A model generated the notes under the pieces. That model was given only the letters and a program-made list of their open reading frames with translations, had not been told where the DNA came from and made no database searches. 64,000 nt of DNA from JANOSH01 sp031415695 (GTDB lineage Bacteria > Actinomycetota > Acidimicrobiia > Acidimicrobiales > Ilumatobacteraceae), in the NCBI GenBank assembly GCA_031415695.1, contig JANOSH010000066.1, positions 62,001 through 126,000 of the forward strand, written 5' to 3'. Shown here piece by piece: positions 53,112 through 62,438 of the stretch. Both the position numbers and the translations under genes were made by a program. Position 1 is the first letter of the stretch. Each line of letters opens with the position of its first letter.

Positions 53112-53618
53112 ATGGCTTGGCCGATGGGACGATCAGTTGATGGTGGGATCGACGAGGTTCCGTTTCCGGGAATTGGGCGTCTCTCCCTCTGCGGTAAGCA
53201 TGTAGTTGGGCCCGATGCCGATGACGCTCTTGGCCGCGCTCAGGCGACAATTGTCGTGTGCCTGACCGAGCGCGACGAACTCGCGTATCGCTACCCGGAA
53301 TATGTGTCGTGGCTAGAGCAAAACCCTCAGCGATCGAGATGGTTTGCCACCCCTGACCTACACGCTCTCGGCGTTATCGAAACGCTCCGGTGCGTCGATG
53401 ACCTCAACGAGCTCCTCGACAAGGGCCACCACCTGCTCGTGCATTGCGGAGCCGGCATTGGCCGCGCAGGCACACTCGCCACCTGCCTTTTGATGTCTCG
53501 CGGCTTCACAGCCAGCGAAGCGTTATCGAGCGTTGCGTCGCATCGGCCGATGGCAGGACCTGAAGCAGGGGCGCAACGAGACCTTATCGAAGCGGTCGCT
53601 GCTTCATTCGGTCAGTAG
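53112..53618 (+). CDS. Dual-specificity protein phosphatase-like
   Basis: 168 residues from ATG 53112 (in-frame GTG 53091 is an alternative). The cysteine phosphatase P-loop is HCGAGIGRAG near 119-128 (HCX5R), with the general acid likely in the loop before. The size and the ATIVVCLTERDEL strand match bacterial CDKN3-like dual-specificity phosphatases. No kinase lies nearby. Substrate unknown. Confidence 0.8.
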   Translation: MAWPMGRSVDGGIDEVPFPGIGRLSLCGKHVVGPDADDALGRAQATIVVCLTERDELAYRYPEYVSWLEQNPQRSRWFATPDLHALGVIETLRCVDDLNELLDKGHHLLVHCGAGIGRAGTLATCLLMSRGFTASEALSSVASHRPMAGPEAGAQRDLIEAVAASFGQ

Positions 53619-53896
53619 CAATCCAAATCTGCCGACCAATTGAGAATCAACCGACTCCGCCGAAGAGACTTGAGTACGATGCGGGCTATACGAGGGATAA
53701 ACCAAACCGGCCAATGCACCAGTCGGGTGCGTCGGGTCTCCGGTCATCGGCCGTCGTATACATGGACCAGTGGGTTCGATTCCCACTTCAACTTGAGATC
53801 CGGCCGGTACCAGCATACCGAACGACGGCTTTGCGAGCTTCGGGTTCCCGCCTCCGTTGGGTCGGTACCGACCGGACCTCTCTTTCGAGGTACACG

Positions 53897-54554
53897 ATGA
53901 GACAGATCAACAGCAGCACCCGACGCACCATTCAGCTGGCGCCTTATGAGCGGGCCGTCGTCGCGCGCAACGGCACATTGTCCTCGTCACGACCAGCCGC
54001 GTTCGCAGCTCGGGGCGTCGCCGTGTCGTCGTGCTCGACACCCGGCCGACCACCTACGCAGTGCACGGTCAGGAGATCGCCACAAGCGACGAGGTGGCCG
54101 TGCGAGTTTCAATCACGGGCACTGTCGCGGTCGTCGACCCTATCGCCTACGTGACCGGCAGCCAGAATGCGAACACCGAAGTGCATTACCGGTTTCAAGC
54201 AGCGCTGCGCCGCGTAGTACCGACCCTCACCCTTGAGGACCTGCTCGCGCAGCGAGCCGAGTTGGTTCTCGACGTGGGCGACACCGCCGATCTCGGCGTC
54301 TCGGTGACCAACCTTCGCATCCTCGACATCATGCTGCCCCCGAGCTGCGTCGAGCACGGTCGCAGACCCTCGTCGCACGCGCCGAGGGTCAGGCCGCGCT
54401 GGAGCGAGCGCGCGGCGAGGTGGCGGCGCTGCGAAGCCTGGCGAATGCTGCTCGGCTGGTCAACGAGCAGCCGTCGCTGTACGACCTTCGGCTGCTACAG
54501 CAGATCGGCAGCGGGGTGAACACCGTAGTGATGGGCAATCGCTCGACCGAGTGA
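53897..54554 (+). pseudogene. Slipin/SPFH (Band 7) protein gene with two frameshifts
   Basis: From ATG 53897 (MRQINSSTRRTIQLAPYERAVVARNG) the frame shifts in about 53960-54005, resumes as RRRVVVLDTRPTTYAVHGQEIATSDEVAVRVSITG, then shifts again at the C5 run at 54337-54341 and continues ELRRARSQTLVARAEGQAALERARGEVAALRSLANAARLV to a stop at 54554. Read across frames it is a complete slipin-type membrane-scaffold protein. Both shifts fit single-base deletions. An intact protein would be about 220 residues. Confidence 0.75.
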
Positions 54555-54587
54555 GCGGCCGGGCGGTTCGACCATTCCACCTCCTTG

Positions 54588-55931
54588 CTAGCGAACGAAG
54601 ACGAGCTTCGAGAACTGCTGGCGAAGCTCGATGACGTCGGCCCGAACCGTCTCGGCCGGTTCGCCGTCGATGAGCACGCGGCCAACGAGGTCGGCGACGA
54701 TTGCCATCTCGGCGGTGCCCATACCGCGACGCGTCAATTCCTGAGTACCGAGGCGGACGCCGTTCGCATCGCCCGGGATCTCGGGAAGCGGTAGCCCGAT
54801 TGACGAGCACAACAAGTTGGCCGGTTCCAACAATTTGGCTGCTCGGTCGCCCCCACCAAACTGCCGGGCATCGAGAGCGACATGTTGGCTCATCGTCGCT
54901 AGTCCGCCGCGGCCTGCAGGTCGAAAGACGTCGACGCCGCGGGCTGTGAGTGCATCGGCAAATGCCTGCGCGTTGGATATGCAGGTTGCTGCGTACGCCT
55001 CGCCGTGTTCTAACAGGTCCATGGCGGCGAGGGTGAGAGCAGCCTGTTTGGCCAAATCGAAGTTGGCGGTCAGGCCAGGGTAGGCAATTGCATCGAGGCG
55101 CTCTGCGAGCATGGCGTCGTCGGTGAGGATCATGCCCGCCGGTGGGCCGCCGAAGCTCTTGTAGGTGGAGCCGGTCATGACGTGAGCGCCTTCGGCGAGG
55201 GGTTGCTGAAACGCCCCGCCTGCGATGAGCCCACCCATATGCGCCGCGTCGTAGAGCACGTGAGCGTCGATGGAATCGGCAATGGCGCGAACACCTGCGA
55301 CGTTGTACGGGAACAAACACATCGACCCCGCAACAATGAGCAGGGTTGGACGAAGCCGCTTGGCGAGAACAGCCAGCGCGTCAATGTCGACATCCATGCA
55401 ATCGGCGTCGAACGGCATAGCGTGTACGTCCAAGCCAACGAGCCCAGCGGCTCCGGCAGCGTGATGGGTGACATGTCCGGCCGCACCATCCGAAAACGCC
55501 AGGATAGTGTCGCCGGGCTTCGTGGTGGCCAGGTACGTGTACAGGTTGGCAATCGACCCCGAGGCAACCCGGGTTTCCACGAAGCGGCACCGGAACAGGC
55601 GCGCCAGCACATCCTCGCACAGCACCGAAATTCGGGCGGCGTCGACCATTCCGCGGTTCCATGTGTCACCCGGAGGCCCGAGATTCGGGCGGCTACCAAT
55701 GGCCGAACCGGCGAGCCGTGCGAGCCGCGGGTTGGGCTCGTTGGTTCCGGCATAGAGCACCAAGCACTCGTCGAGCTTGGATTCCTGGGCATCAACCAGG
55801 CGGTGTAGCTCGTCATCTAGCGCGTCGAGATCGAGCGAGTCGGACAGACCATGCAACGCAAGGCGTTCATGTTCGAGTGCGGCAAAGGCTTGTGCGGCAC
55901 CGGAGCGCCAAGGTCGATGAGCTGTAGACAT
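54588..55931 (-). CDS. Serine hydroxymethyltransferase-family PLP enzyme
   Basis: 447 residues from ATG 55931 (an extension to 56057 would run over the divergent promoter). The PLP-binding region reads HVMTGSTYKSFGGPPAGMI near 250, where housekeeping SHMT has THKTLRGPRGG, with Lys kept. DAAHMGGLIAGG near 220 holds the cofactor Asp. The altered loop suggests a specialised SHMT-like aldolase (for example alpha-methylserine or other beta-hydroxy amino acids), not the main GlyA. Divergent from the amidohydrolase gene. Confidence 0.8.
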   Translation of the reverse strand: MSTAHRPWRSGAAQAFAALEHERLALHGLSDSLDLDALDDELHRLVDAQESKLDECLVLYAGTNEPNPRLARLAGSAIGSRPNLGPPGDTWNRGMVDAARISVLCEDVLARLFRCRFVETRVASGSIANLYTYLATTKPGDTILAFSDGAAGHVTHHAAGAAGLVGLDVHAMPFDADCMDVDIDALAVLAKRLRPTLLIVAGSMCLFPYNVAGVRAIADSIDAHVLYDAAHMGGLIAGGAFQQPLAEGAHVMTGSTYKSFGGPPAGMILTDDAMLAERLDAIAYPGLTANFDLAKQAALTLAAMDLLEHGEAYAATCISNAQAFADALTARGVDVFRPAGRGGLATMSQHVALDARQFGGGDRAAKLLEPANLLCSSIGLPLPEIPGDANGVRLGTQELTRRGMGTAEMAIVADLVGRVLIDGEPAETVRADVIELRQQFSKLVFVR

Positions 55932-56009
55932 GCTCGCATCGTACGCCTGCCGGGCCGCTACATCGATGACGGATTCGGCTACGTTGCGTACAAAGAAAAG
56001 CGAGGACCA

Positions 56010-57197
56010 ATGGCATACGCGCCCGACGACCGCCAGTACTTCGATGCTGACAGTCACATCATGGAGCTACCCGACTTTCTGAAGAAGTATGCCGATCCTG
56101 CATTGCGCGACGACATACCGCTCGTCAACTACAGCGCGTCGATCGTGACCGATGAAGAAGTCGCCGTCATCATGAACCGCGGCGGGCGTCATAGTGACCA
56201 GCATCGCGCTGAGCTTGTGGCGCTCGGCGATGACCTCATTCGCTCATCGAAGGAGATACAGGCGCTCGGTGCGTTCGATTCGGCCGAGCGTTCGGTCGCC
56301 CTAGATCTGCTCGGATTCAAGAAGCAGCTGGTGTTTGCAACACACAGTGTTGCTCTGCCGTTCTCGCCAAGTGGCAAACTCGACCCAACCCTGCGGTACG
56401 GCGCGGCCCGTGCGCACAATCGCCATGTTACCGAGTTCTGTTCGGTTGACGACCGGCTCCTCGGCGTGGCGATTGTGCCGCTCGACGATCCCGACATGGC
56501 AATTGTCGAACTCGACCGGCTTATCGCCGGCGCTGCTCACACCGGTGTCGATGCCGTGTGGGTGCCGCATCGTGCCTGCGGTGACAAATCCCCCGGGCAT
56601 ATCGCTTTCGATCCGTTTTGGGCACGCCTAGCCGATGCCGACCTTCCATTCGTGCTTCACGTGGGTGGCGCGCCGCTGCACCTCAGCACGGCGTGGGCCA
56701 ATAACGGCCGGGCGCCCACCAAAGATTGGCTCGGAGGTGGCGAGAATGTGCGTACGAAAGACATTGCGGTTCTGCACCAAGGTCCCGAGACGTTCTTGTC
56801 GATGATGGTTCTCGACGGTGTGCTCGAACGGTTCCCGTCACTGCATGGCGCGGCGGTTGAACTGGGTGCAGGTTGGGTACCAGAACTGCTGCAGCGGCTC
56901 GACTGGGTGGCTGCAACCTGGGGCCGAAACGACGCCAACCTGGCCGGTTTCACGCGTATGCCATCCGAGCAGATCACCCAGCAGTTGGGTTTCACCCCCT
57001 TTGTCTTCGAGCCAGTCGGCCGATTCATCGACCAGTCCAACCCCGACCTGTACCTGTTCTCCAGCGACTACCCCCATATCGAGGGCGGTCGTAATCCCTT
57101 GGGTCGATTCGAGTCGGCACTCGCAGGCCAGAGCACAACCGTGCTCGACAAGTTTTACGCCGAGAACTTCTTGCGCGTGTTTTCGGCAGCCGCCTGA
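56010..57197 (+). CDS. Amidohydrolase family (ACMSD-like) metal hydrolase
   Basis: 395 residues from ATG 56010, with GAGG 6 bases upstream. YFDADSHIMELPDFLKKY at the N-terminus carries the D-x-H metal motif; LPFVLHVGG near 220 (His) and FSSDYPHIEGG near 355 (Asp) supply others. The fold is that of amidohydrolase_2 decarboxylases and hydrolases such as ACMSD and gamma-resorcylate decarboxylase. A second, closer ACMSD homologue is at 61419. This one may act on another aromatic or fatty intermediate. Confidence 0.8.
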   Translation: MAYAPDDRQYFDADSHIMELPDFLKKYADPALRDDIPLVNYSASIVTDEEVAVIMNRGGRHSDQHRAELVALGDDLIRSSKEIQALGAFDSAERSVALDLLGFKKQLVFATHSVALPFSPSGKLDPTLRYGAARAHNRHVTEFCSVDDRLLGVAIVPLDDPDMAIVELDRLIAGAAHTGVDAVWVPHRACGDKSPGHIAFDPFWARLADADLPFVLHVGGAPLHLSTAWANNGRAPTKDWLGGGENVRTKDIAVLHQGPETFLSMMVLDGVLERFPSLHGAAVELGAGWVPELLQRLDWVAATWGRNDANLAGFTRMPSEQITQQLGFTPFVFEPVGRFIDQSNPDLYLFSSDYPHIEGGRNPLGRFESALAGQSTTVLDKFYAENFLRVFSAAA

Positions 57198-57203
57198 ATA
57201 GGG

Positions 57204-57719
57204 ATGGCAAAGACTCATCGAGTTTCGGTCCCGATCACTGTACTACTGGTAGTCGGGGCGATCGTTACGTTCGGGCGCGGCAACACGCCCCTCGATCAGG
57301 GCGCGACGACGACCACCACCACAACCACGACCATTGCTCCAACGACAACGACCGAAGTGGATCTGCCCGACTTCACAGCACCTGCCCCGGCCGCGCCGGT
57401 GAATCCAGGTGACGAGCAGGCGCGGCGAACATGGGACAACTGGTGCCTGAACTACGGCGAGGTCATTCGCGACATGGTGGTAGCTGCTCAGGCGTCCGAT
57501 GCGGTCGGCACGGCCGATTGGCTGAAGTCGGCCCGTAGCCGCATGGTTCCCGCCGAAATGCCTCCTGAGCTGCGAGCGAATGCAACGACGCTGGTTGCCG
57601 ATATCGATCGCCGCCTTGCTGCCAACGGCTCAAAGGCCGAGTTGCTCACGGTCGGTCCTCAAGCCGGTGTCGCAGGCCTGGCAGTACAAGAGGCCAGCAA
57701 CGCAGTTTGTAACCGCTAA
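57204..57719 (+). CDS. Secreted or membrane-anchored protein of unknown function
   Basis: 171 residues: an N-terminal hydrophobic anchor (VPITVLLVVGAIVTFG near 9-24), a Thr-rich linker of about 25 residues, then a helical domain with two cysteines (WCLNYGEVIRDMV and NAVCNR), possibly a disulfide outside the membrane. The family was not recognised. Its stop overlaps the convergent dehydrogenase gene's stop region by 4 nt. Confidence 0.6.
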   Translation: MAKTHRVSVPITVLLVVGAIVTFGRGNTPLDQGATTTTTTTTTIAPTTTTEVDLPDFTAPAPAAPVNPGDEQARRTWDNWCLNYGEVIRDMVVAAQASDAVGTADWLKSARSRMVPAEMPPELRANATTLVADIDRRLAANGSKAELLTVGPQAGVAGLAVQEASNAVCNR

Positions 57720-58906
57720 ACCCTCGTTTCCTGGCCAGCGATATGGGGTCGAAGGGTGACGTGGTGTTGTGTGGTCGTGACCAGACTGTCATCGTCAACG
57801 CGGTACACCGACGTAGCGACTAGAGCGCTTCGGCCGTCGTGCGACAGCACGTTCGAGCGAACATACAGCTCATCGTTGTGCGACCCCGAGGTTTCGTTGA
57901 CGATCGGCATACGAGCGTCGAGTATCCGTTCATAGTTGTCGAGCACTGTCCCGGCGCCATAGCCAGTGGTGCGCAGCCCTTGCATAACAGCAACCAGGCA
58001 GTCGTCGCGGAGAACCTCGAGTTCACGTATGGATGCTCCCGCCGCCTGGTTGTCGGATTGCGTCACGATCTCGTTGACGAGTTCGTCGGTGAGGTCGGGA
58101 ACGTCCATGAGTTTTGTCCACGGCCACTGGAGTGTTGGGCCGAACTGAGCCATGAAGTGGCGCATGCCAGCCTCGCCGCCAGCGATGCGATACACGAGGA
58201 ATGTGCCCATGAAACTCCAGCGGAGTCCGGCACCGAAGCGGATGGCGTCGTCGATTTCCTCGGCAGTAGCGATGCCGTCATTGACCAGCCAGAGCGCCTC
58301 GCGCCACAGTGCTTCGAGGAGGCGGTCGGCGACGAAACCATCGATCTCCTTGCGGAGACGCAACGGCCGCATGCCGATCGACTCGTAGACAGCGGCGGCT
58401 CGTTCATAAGCTGCCGAGGATGACAGCGAGCCACCACAAACCTCGACCAGCGGAAGCAGATAAACGGGGTTGAACGGGTGGCCGACCACGAGCCGTTCGG
58501 GATGCGCCATGCCATCTTGCAACAGGCTTGGCAGCAGACCCGATGTCGATGACCCGAAGACGACGTTCGGCCCCGCCGCGGTGCTCGCTCGCCGCAGTAG
58601 GTCCTGTTTGAGTTCGAGTCGTTCGGGGGCGCTTTCCTGCACGAAATCGACATCGGTTGCTGCTAGCTCGGGGGAGGAAGCAAAAGTGAGAGCGCCCTCG
58701 ATGGGCAAGCTCCGAGTCAGAAGTTTGGTGGTCGCCCGCCGAGCGTTCGCCAGCACCTCGTTGACTTTCCGTTCGGCCTGCGGGTCGGGATCGTAGAGTT
58801 TGACGTCGACCCCATTGAGTAAGAAGCGGGCAGCCCAACCGCCGCCGATCACCCCGCCGCCGAGTAGCCCGACTCGTTCCAAACCAGGAATTGCGCTCAC
58901 TGTCAC
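57716..58906 (-). CDS. L-carnitine dehydrogenase-like protein with partial hot-dog tail
   Basis: 396 residues. GLLGGGVIGGGWAARF near 13-28 is the NAD motif; the substrate domain (VVGHPFNPVYLLPLVEV near 140, FLVYRIAGGEAGMRHFMAQFGPTLQWPWTKLMDVPDLTDELV near 240) matches 3-hydroxyacyl-CoA-dehydrogenase-fold carnitine dehydrogenases, usually about 320 residues. The last about 50 residues (LYVRSNVLSHDGRSALVATSVYRV, LVTTTQHHV) resemble the second half of a hot-dog thioesterase, often fused or encoded next to these enzymes, but the first half is missing. The next gene is a BKACE, which supports carnitine breakdown. Confidence 0.8.
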   Translation of the reverse strand: MTVSAIPGLERVGLLGGGVIGGGWAARFLLNGVDVKLYDPDPQAERKVNEVLANARRATTKLLTRSLPIEGALTFASSPELAATDVDFVQESAPERLELKQDLLRRASTAAGPNVVFGSSTSGLLPSLLQDGMAHPERLVVGHPFNPVYLLPLVEVCGGSLSSSAAYERAAAVYESIGMRPLRLRKEIDGFVADRLLEALWREALWLVNDGIATAEEIDDAIRFGAGLRWSFMGTFLVYRIAGGEAGMRHFMAQFGPTLQWPWTKLMDVPDLTDELVNEIVTQSDNQAAGASIRELEVLRDDCLVAVMQGLRTTGYGAGTVLDNYERILDARMPIVNETSGSHNDELYVRSNVLSHDGRSALVATSVYRVDDDSLVTTTQHHVTLRPHIAGQETRV

Positions 58907-59799
58907 GAGTGCTTCCTTAGCTTGAGTTTGTCTCGCACTGCCTGCGGGCTCATGACCGAAACGTTCATGGCGCGGAGTATCTCGGAGGCACGCTCGACGA
59001 GTTCGGCATTGGTCGCAAGCTTGCCCGGCCCGAGGTAGATGTTGTCTTCGAGCCCGACGCGAACGTTGCCTCCCGCAAGCGCGGCCATCGCCACAAACGG
59101 AAGCTGCATCCGCGAGATAGAGAACGCCGAAAACACGCAGTCGTTCGGCAGGTTATTCACCAAAGCCATAAAAGTGTTGGGATCATCGGGGGCGCCATAG
59201 GCAATGCCCATGCATAACTGGATCATGACGGGGTCGTCGAGCAAGCCGTCTCGGATGAGCTCTTTCACCTGCACGAGATGGCCCGAATCGAACACCTCGA
59301 GTTCGGGGCGTACACCGAGCGCTTGAACCTGGCGGGCCATTGTCCGCAGCACGCCGGGGGTGTTGACCATGATGTAATCGCCGCCCGATGCGAAGTTCAT
59401 AGTTCCGCAATCGAGCGTACAAATTTCGGGCAGTAGCGCCCGGACGTGATGGAGTCGTTCTGTTGCGCCTGCCATGTCAGTGCCAATCGGGTTCGGTGGC
59501 ATCACCGTCTCGTCACCACCGAGCACGAGGTCGCCACCCATGCCCGCCGTGAGGTTGATGACGACATCGGTGCCTGAATCACGAACCCGTTCGACGACTT
59601 CGGCATAGAGCCCGGTGTCTCGCGACCCTTGCTTGGTTTCGGGATCACGCACGTGGATGTGCACGACTGCCGCCCCGGCGCGTGCCGCGGCTATTGATGA
59701 CTCGGCGATTTCCTTGGGTGTCACAGGAACATGGGGACTTTTGCCCGTTGTGTCGCCCGCGCCGGTTACCGCGCATGTAATGAAAACATCCCAGTTCAT
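58903..59799 (-). CDS. Beta-keto acid cleavage enzyme (BKACE), probable dehydrocarnitine cleavage
   Basis: 298 residues. VVHIHVRDP near 45-53 supplies the zinc His pair, with NLTAGMGGDL near 80, LDCGTMNFA near 130 and VRVGLEDNIYL near 255 (catalytic Glu). The BKACE family exchanges a beta-keto acid with acetyl-CoA to give acetoacetate and a new acyl-CoA. Its 4-nt overlap with the carnitine dehydrogenase suggests 3-dehydrocarnitine as substrate, giving betainyl-CoA and acetoacetate. Confidence 0.85.
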   Translation of the reverse strand: MNWDVFITCAVTGAGDTTGKSPHVPVTPKEIAESSIAAARAGAAVVHIHVRDPETKQGSRDTGLYAEVVERVRDSGTDVVINLTAGMGGDLVLGGDETVMPPNPIGTDMAGATERLHHVRALLPEICTLDCGTMNFASGGDYIMVNTPGVLRTMARQVQALGVRPELEVFDSGHLVQVKELIRDGLLDDPVMIQLCMGIAYGAPDDPNTFMALVNNLPNDCVFSAFSISRMQLPFVAMAALAGGNVRVGLEDNIYLGPGKLATNAELVERASEILRAMNVSVMSPQAVRDKLKLRKHS

Positions 59800-59877
59800 T
59801 CGGGCAACTGTATCGAGGGCTACATGGCGGTGCGCTGAAGCGAGCGGTAGTTGTGAGCAAGCGACGCCGAAGGCAAG

Positions 59878-60486
59878 CTAGATGTGTCGTGACGGGAGCA
59901 CGGCCCGCCGAGGGGGGAGTACGACCGGATGCCCGAGCCAGATGCCGATGTTTTCGCCTGTTCGTCCCGCTGGTCCTTCGGCGATGAGCTCAAGGGCGAG
60001 CTGACCGATCTGGGCGGGTTGCATGTACGTTGCCGCCCGCTCCTCGGTTAATGCTGGCCCTGCTGCGAAGCGGATCATCTCGGAGTCGGTGGCATCCATA
60101 TCACAGGCGGGATCGGTTCGTCGCCACGTCCCTGCATTGGCGACGACGATGTCGAGTCCACCGAACTGGAAGGCGGCCTGATCGACGAACGATTTCACCT
60201 GCGCGGCATCGCGAACGTCGGCCAGCCACCACGAGACGGTTTGCCCGGTAGCAGCTGCGATGGCTTCGGCGACACCTTGTACCTTTGGTTGGATATCGCA
60301 GAGGACGACGTCGGCGCCTGCCTCGGCGAACGACCGGGCGATTCCTGCTCCGATCCCGGCTGCAGCGCCGGTAACAAGTGCGGTTCGACGAGTCAGTGTG
60401 CCATGGCCCGATTCTGGCCCAAGCCAGGCAGGGAAAGCGTTGTAGACGCCACAGTGGCCACTGCCAACGGCTACGTTCGCAGTCAT
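59878..60486 (-). pseudogene. SDR gene with internal deletion of the catalytic region
   Basis: 202 residues from ATG 60486. The N-terminal Rossmann part is intact (TALVTGAAAGIGAGIARSFAEAGADVVLCD, VANAGTW), but the sequence then jumps to CDMDATDSEMIRFAAGPALTEERAATYMQPAQIGQLALELIAEGPAG, a typical SDR C-terminus. The 60-70 residues holding the catalytic Ser and the YxxxK are missing. The start codon overlaps that of the divergent RidA-like gene in the palindrome CATG. Probably non-functional as a reductase. Confidence 0.7.
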
Positions 60487-60898
60487 GACAGACGCTCTCG
60501 TTCGGCCGCGTGGCCGGTTCCCCCATATGCGCGTGAGCAACGGTTTCGCCTTCGTATCTGGCACCAGTTCGCGTCGCGCCGACAACAGTATTGCCGGTGC
60601 GTCGGTCGACGAGTTTGGTACTACTTCGTTAGATGCCGGAGCACAAACGCTTGAGGTGCTGGCGAATATCGAACAGACTCTGCAGACCATTGGGCTCGAC
60701 CGCAACGACCTTGTCGATGTCACGAGCTTCCTCGTCAACATGAACGACTTCGGCCCGTACAACACGGCGTGGGCCGAGTTCTTCGATGGCTGTGAACCAC
60801 CGGCTCGCACAACCGTGGCCGTGCATCAGTTGCCTCACCCGCACCTCGTAGTCGAAATCAAAGCCACCGCCCAGCTTCGCCAGGAATCCGTGACATGA
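60485..60898 (+). CDS. RidA-family protein, probable 2-aminomuconate deaminase
   Basis: 137 residues of the RidA/YjgF fold: PRGRFPHMRVSNGFAFVSGTSSRR at the start, QTLEVLANIEQTLQTIGLDRNDLVDVTSFLVNM, then PARTTVAVHQLPHPHLVVEIKATA, with the Arg and Glu of the family kept. It heads a kynurenine operon with 3-hydroxyanthranilate dioxygenase and ACMSD, where a RidA-like 2-aminomuconate deaminase is expected. The stop overlaps the next start (ATGA). Confidence 0.82.
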   Translation: MTDALVRPRGRFPHMRVSNGFAFVSGTSSRRADNSIAGASVDEFGTTSLDAGAQTLEVLANIEQTLQTIGLDRNDLVDVTSFLVNMNDFGPYNTAWAEFFDGCEPPARTTVAVHQLPHPHLVVEIKATAQLRQESVT

Positions 60899-61422
60899 CC
60901 CTCAAACCCTTCAACTTGTTCCGTTGGATCGACGAGAACGCTGACCGGCTCAAGCCGCCCGTGTCGAATGTGCAGATCTGGGAAGGTACCGACATGATTG
61001 TCACGATCGTGGGTGGCGGTAACCGTCGCACCGATTATCATGACGACCCGCGTGAGGAGTTCTTCTACCAGCTTCGCGGCGACATGACCTTGAAGATCCG
61101 CGATCGCGACGGCGAACCCGAGCGCGACATGGTCATTGCCGAAGGCGACATCTTTTTGTTGCCTCCCCACGTTCGTCATTCGCCGCAACGAGCCGATGTC
61201 AACAGCGTCGGTCTTGTCGTTGAGTACGCACGGCTACCGGGCGAGATCGATGGTTTCGAGTGGTTTTGTCCTCATTGCCACCACCGCGTTCATCGGGCCG
61301 AGGTGCAGTTGGCATCGATCGTACGTGACCTTCCACCTCTGTTCGCGGCGTTTTATGACAGCGTCGAGGCCCGTACCTGCGATTCGTGTGGGGTGGTTCA
61401 CCCGGTGCCGGAAAAGCGATGA
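60895..61422 (+). CDS. 3-hydroxyanthranilate 3,4-dioxygenase
   Basis: 175 residues. The iron site is seen as H and E in DYHDDPREEFFYQ near 47-59 and His in VRHSPQR near 92; Arg residues near 45 and 98 bind substrate in relatives. The C-terminal CPHC...CDSC pair (about 125 and 163) is the second, structural metal site of bacterial enzymes. It opens 3-hydroxyanthranilate to 2-amino-3-carboxymuconate semialdehyde, the ACMSD substrate. ATG overlaps the RidA stop. Confidence 0.92.
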   Translation: MTLKPFNLFRWIDENADRLKPPVSNVQIWEGTDMIVTIVGGGNRRTDYHDDPREEFFYQLRGDMTLKIRDRDGEPERDMVIAEGDIFLLPPHVRHSPQRADVNSVGLVVEYARLPGEIDGFEWFCPHCHHRVHRAEVQLASIVRDLPPLFAAFYDSVEARTCDSCGVVHPVPEKR

Positions 61423-62435
61423 GTGCCGCCGAGCCCGAGAAGGCCCCGCGAATAGACGTGCACTCGCATTTTTTTCCGGCGATCACGCAAAAGCAATCGC
61501 TAACCCTTGGTCTTGTCGATGCTCCGTGGTTGCGTAACGACGGCGATGGCACCGGGTACATCATGGAAGGCGACAAGCAGTTCCGGCCGGTCGAGACTCC
61601 ATTATGGGATCCGGTCGAACGTCTCGCACAGATGGACTCCACGGGCGTCACCATCCAAGTCATTTCGGCAACGCCAGTACTCTTCGCGTACGCCGCCGAG
61701 GCCAAGAACACCGCGGCCTGGGCGGCCATGATCAACGACATGGCTATCGAGATGTGTTCGGTCGACCCGGTACGGCTTCGTACCTTGTGTCAGGTGCCGC
61801 TGCAGGACGTCGACCGGGCCTGTGTCGAGGTCAGCCGGGCGATGGCAACGGGGCATGTGGGCGTGCACATCGGCAACCATGTCGATGCTCGCAACCTCGA
61901 CGATCCCGACTTGTTGCGTTTCTTGTTTCACTGTGCAGACGAAGCTATCCCTGTCTTTATTCACCCCTGGTCAACCATGGCCGGCGAACGAATGCCCAAG
62001 TACATGTTGGCCTGGCTCGTGGGCATGCCGGCCGAGACGCATCTCGCCATCCTTTCCCTTATTTTGTCGGGGGCGTTCGAACGTTTGCCACGCCATCTGA
62101 AGGTATGTTTCGCTCACGGAGGCGGGAATTTCGCGGCGCAGATAGGTCGTGTCGACAACGCATGGCGCAGGCGAGACATCGTGCGAGTCGATTGTCCACA
62201 TCCGCCGTCCACCTACGCCGAACGTTTCAGCGTCGATTCAGCGGTGTTCAGCGACGAGGCGTTGCGGCTGCTGGTTTCAGTGATGAGCGAGGAGCGGATC
62301 CTGATGGGTTCTGACTATCCGTTCCCTCTGGGTGAAACCGACCCGGGCGCAGTGATCGATGCGTCCAGGCACCTCACATCCGGCGGACGTTCGGCCCTAC
62401 TGTACGGTAACGCCGAACGATTCTTTGGGCTCTGA
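61419..62435 (+). CDS. 2-amino-3-carboxymuconate-6-semialdehyde decarboxylase (ACMSD)
   Basis: 338 residues. The zinc ligands are in RIDVHSHFFP near 11-20, FIHPWSTMAGERMPKYMLAWLVGMPAET near 175-200 (His and conserved Pro/Trp), CFAHGGG near 228 and MGSDYPFPLGE near 292 (Asp). It decarboxylates the dioxygenase product to 2-aminomuconate semialdehyde, committing the pathway to oxidation rather than quinolinate. Start ATG 61419 overlaps the dioxygenase stop. Confidence 0.9.
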   Translation: MSAAEPEKAPRIDVHSHFFPAITQKQSLTLGLVDAPWLRNDGDGTGYIMEGDKQFRPVETPLWDPVERLAQMDSTGVTIQVISATPVLFAYAAEAKNTAAWAAMINDMAIEMCSVDPVRLRTLCQVPLQDVDRACVEVSRAMATGHVGVHIGNHVDARNLDDPDLLRFLFHCADEAIPVFIHPWSTMAGERMPKYMLAWLVGMPAETHLAILSLILSGAFERLPRHLKVCFAHGGGNFAAQIGRVDNAWRRRDIVRVDCPHPPSTYAERFSVDSAVFSDEALRLLVSVMSEERILMGSDYPFPLGETDPGAVIDASRHLTSGGRSALLYGNAERFFGL

Positions 62436-62438
62436 CGC

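Noticed and set aside
53771..53787. tRNA T-arm-like hairpin GTGGGTTCGATTCCCAC
   Set aside because: No matching acceptor stem, anticodon or D arm was found at the expected distance upstream, so it is not a tRNA gene; it may be chance or a fragment.
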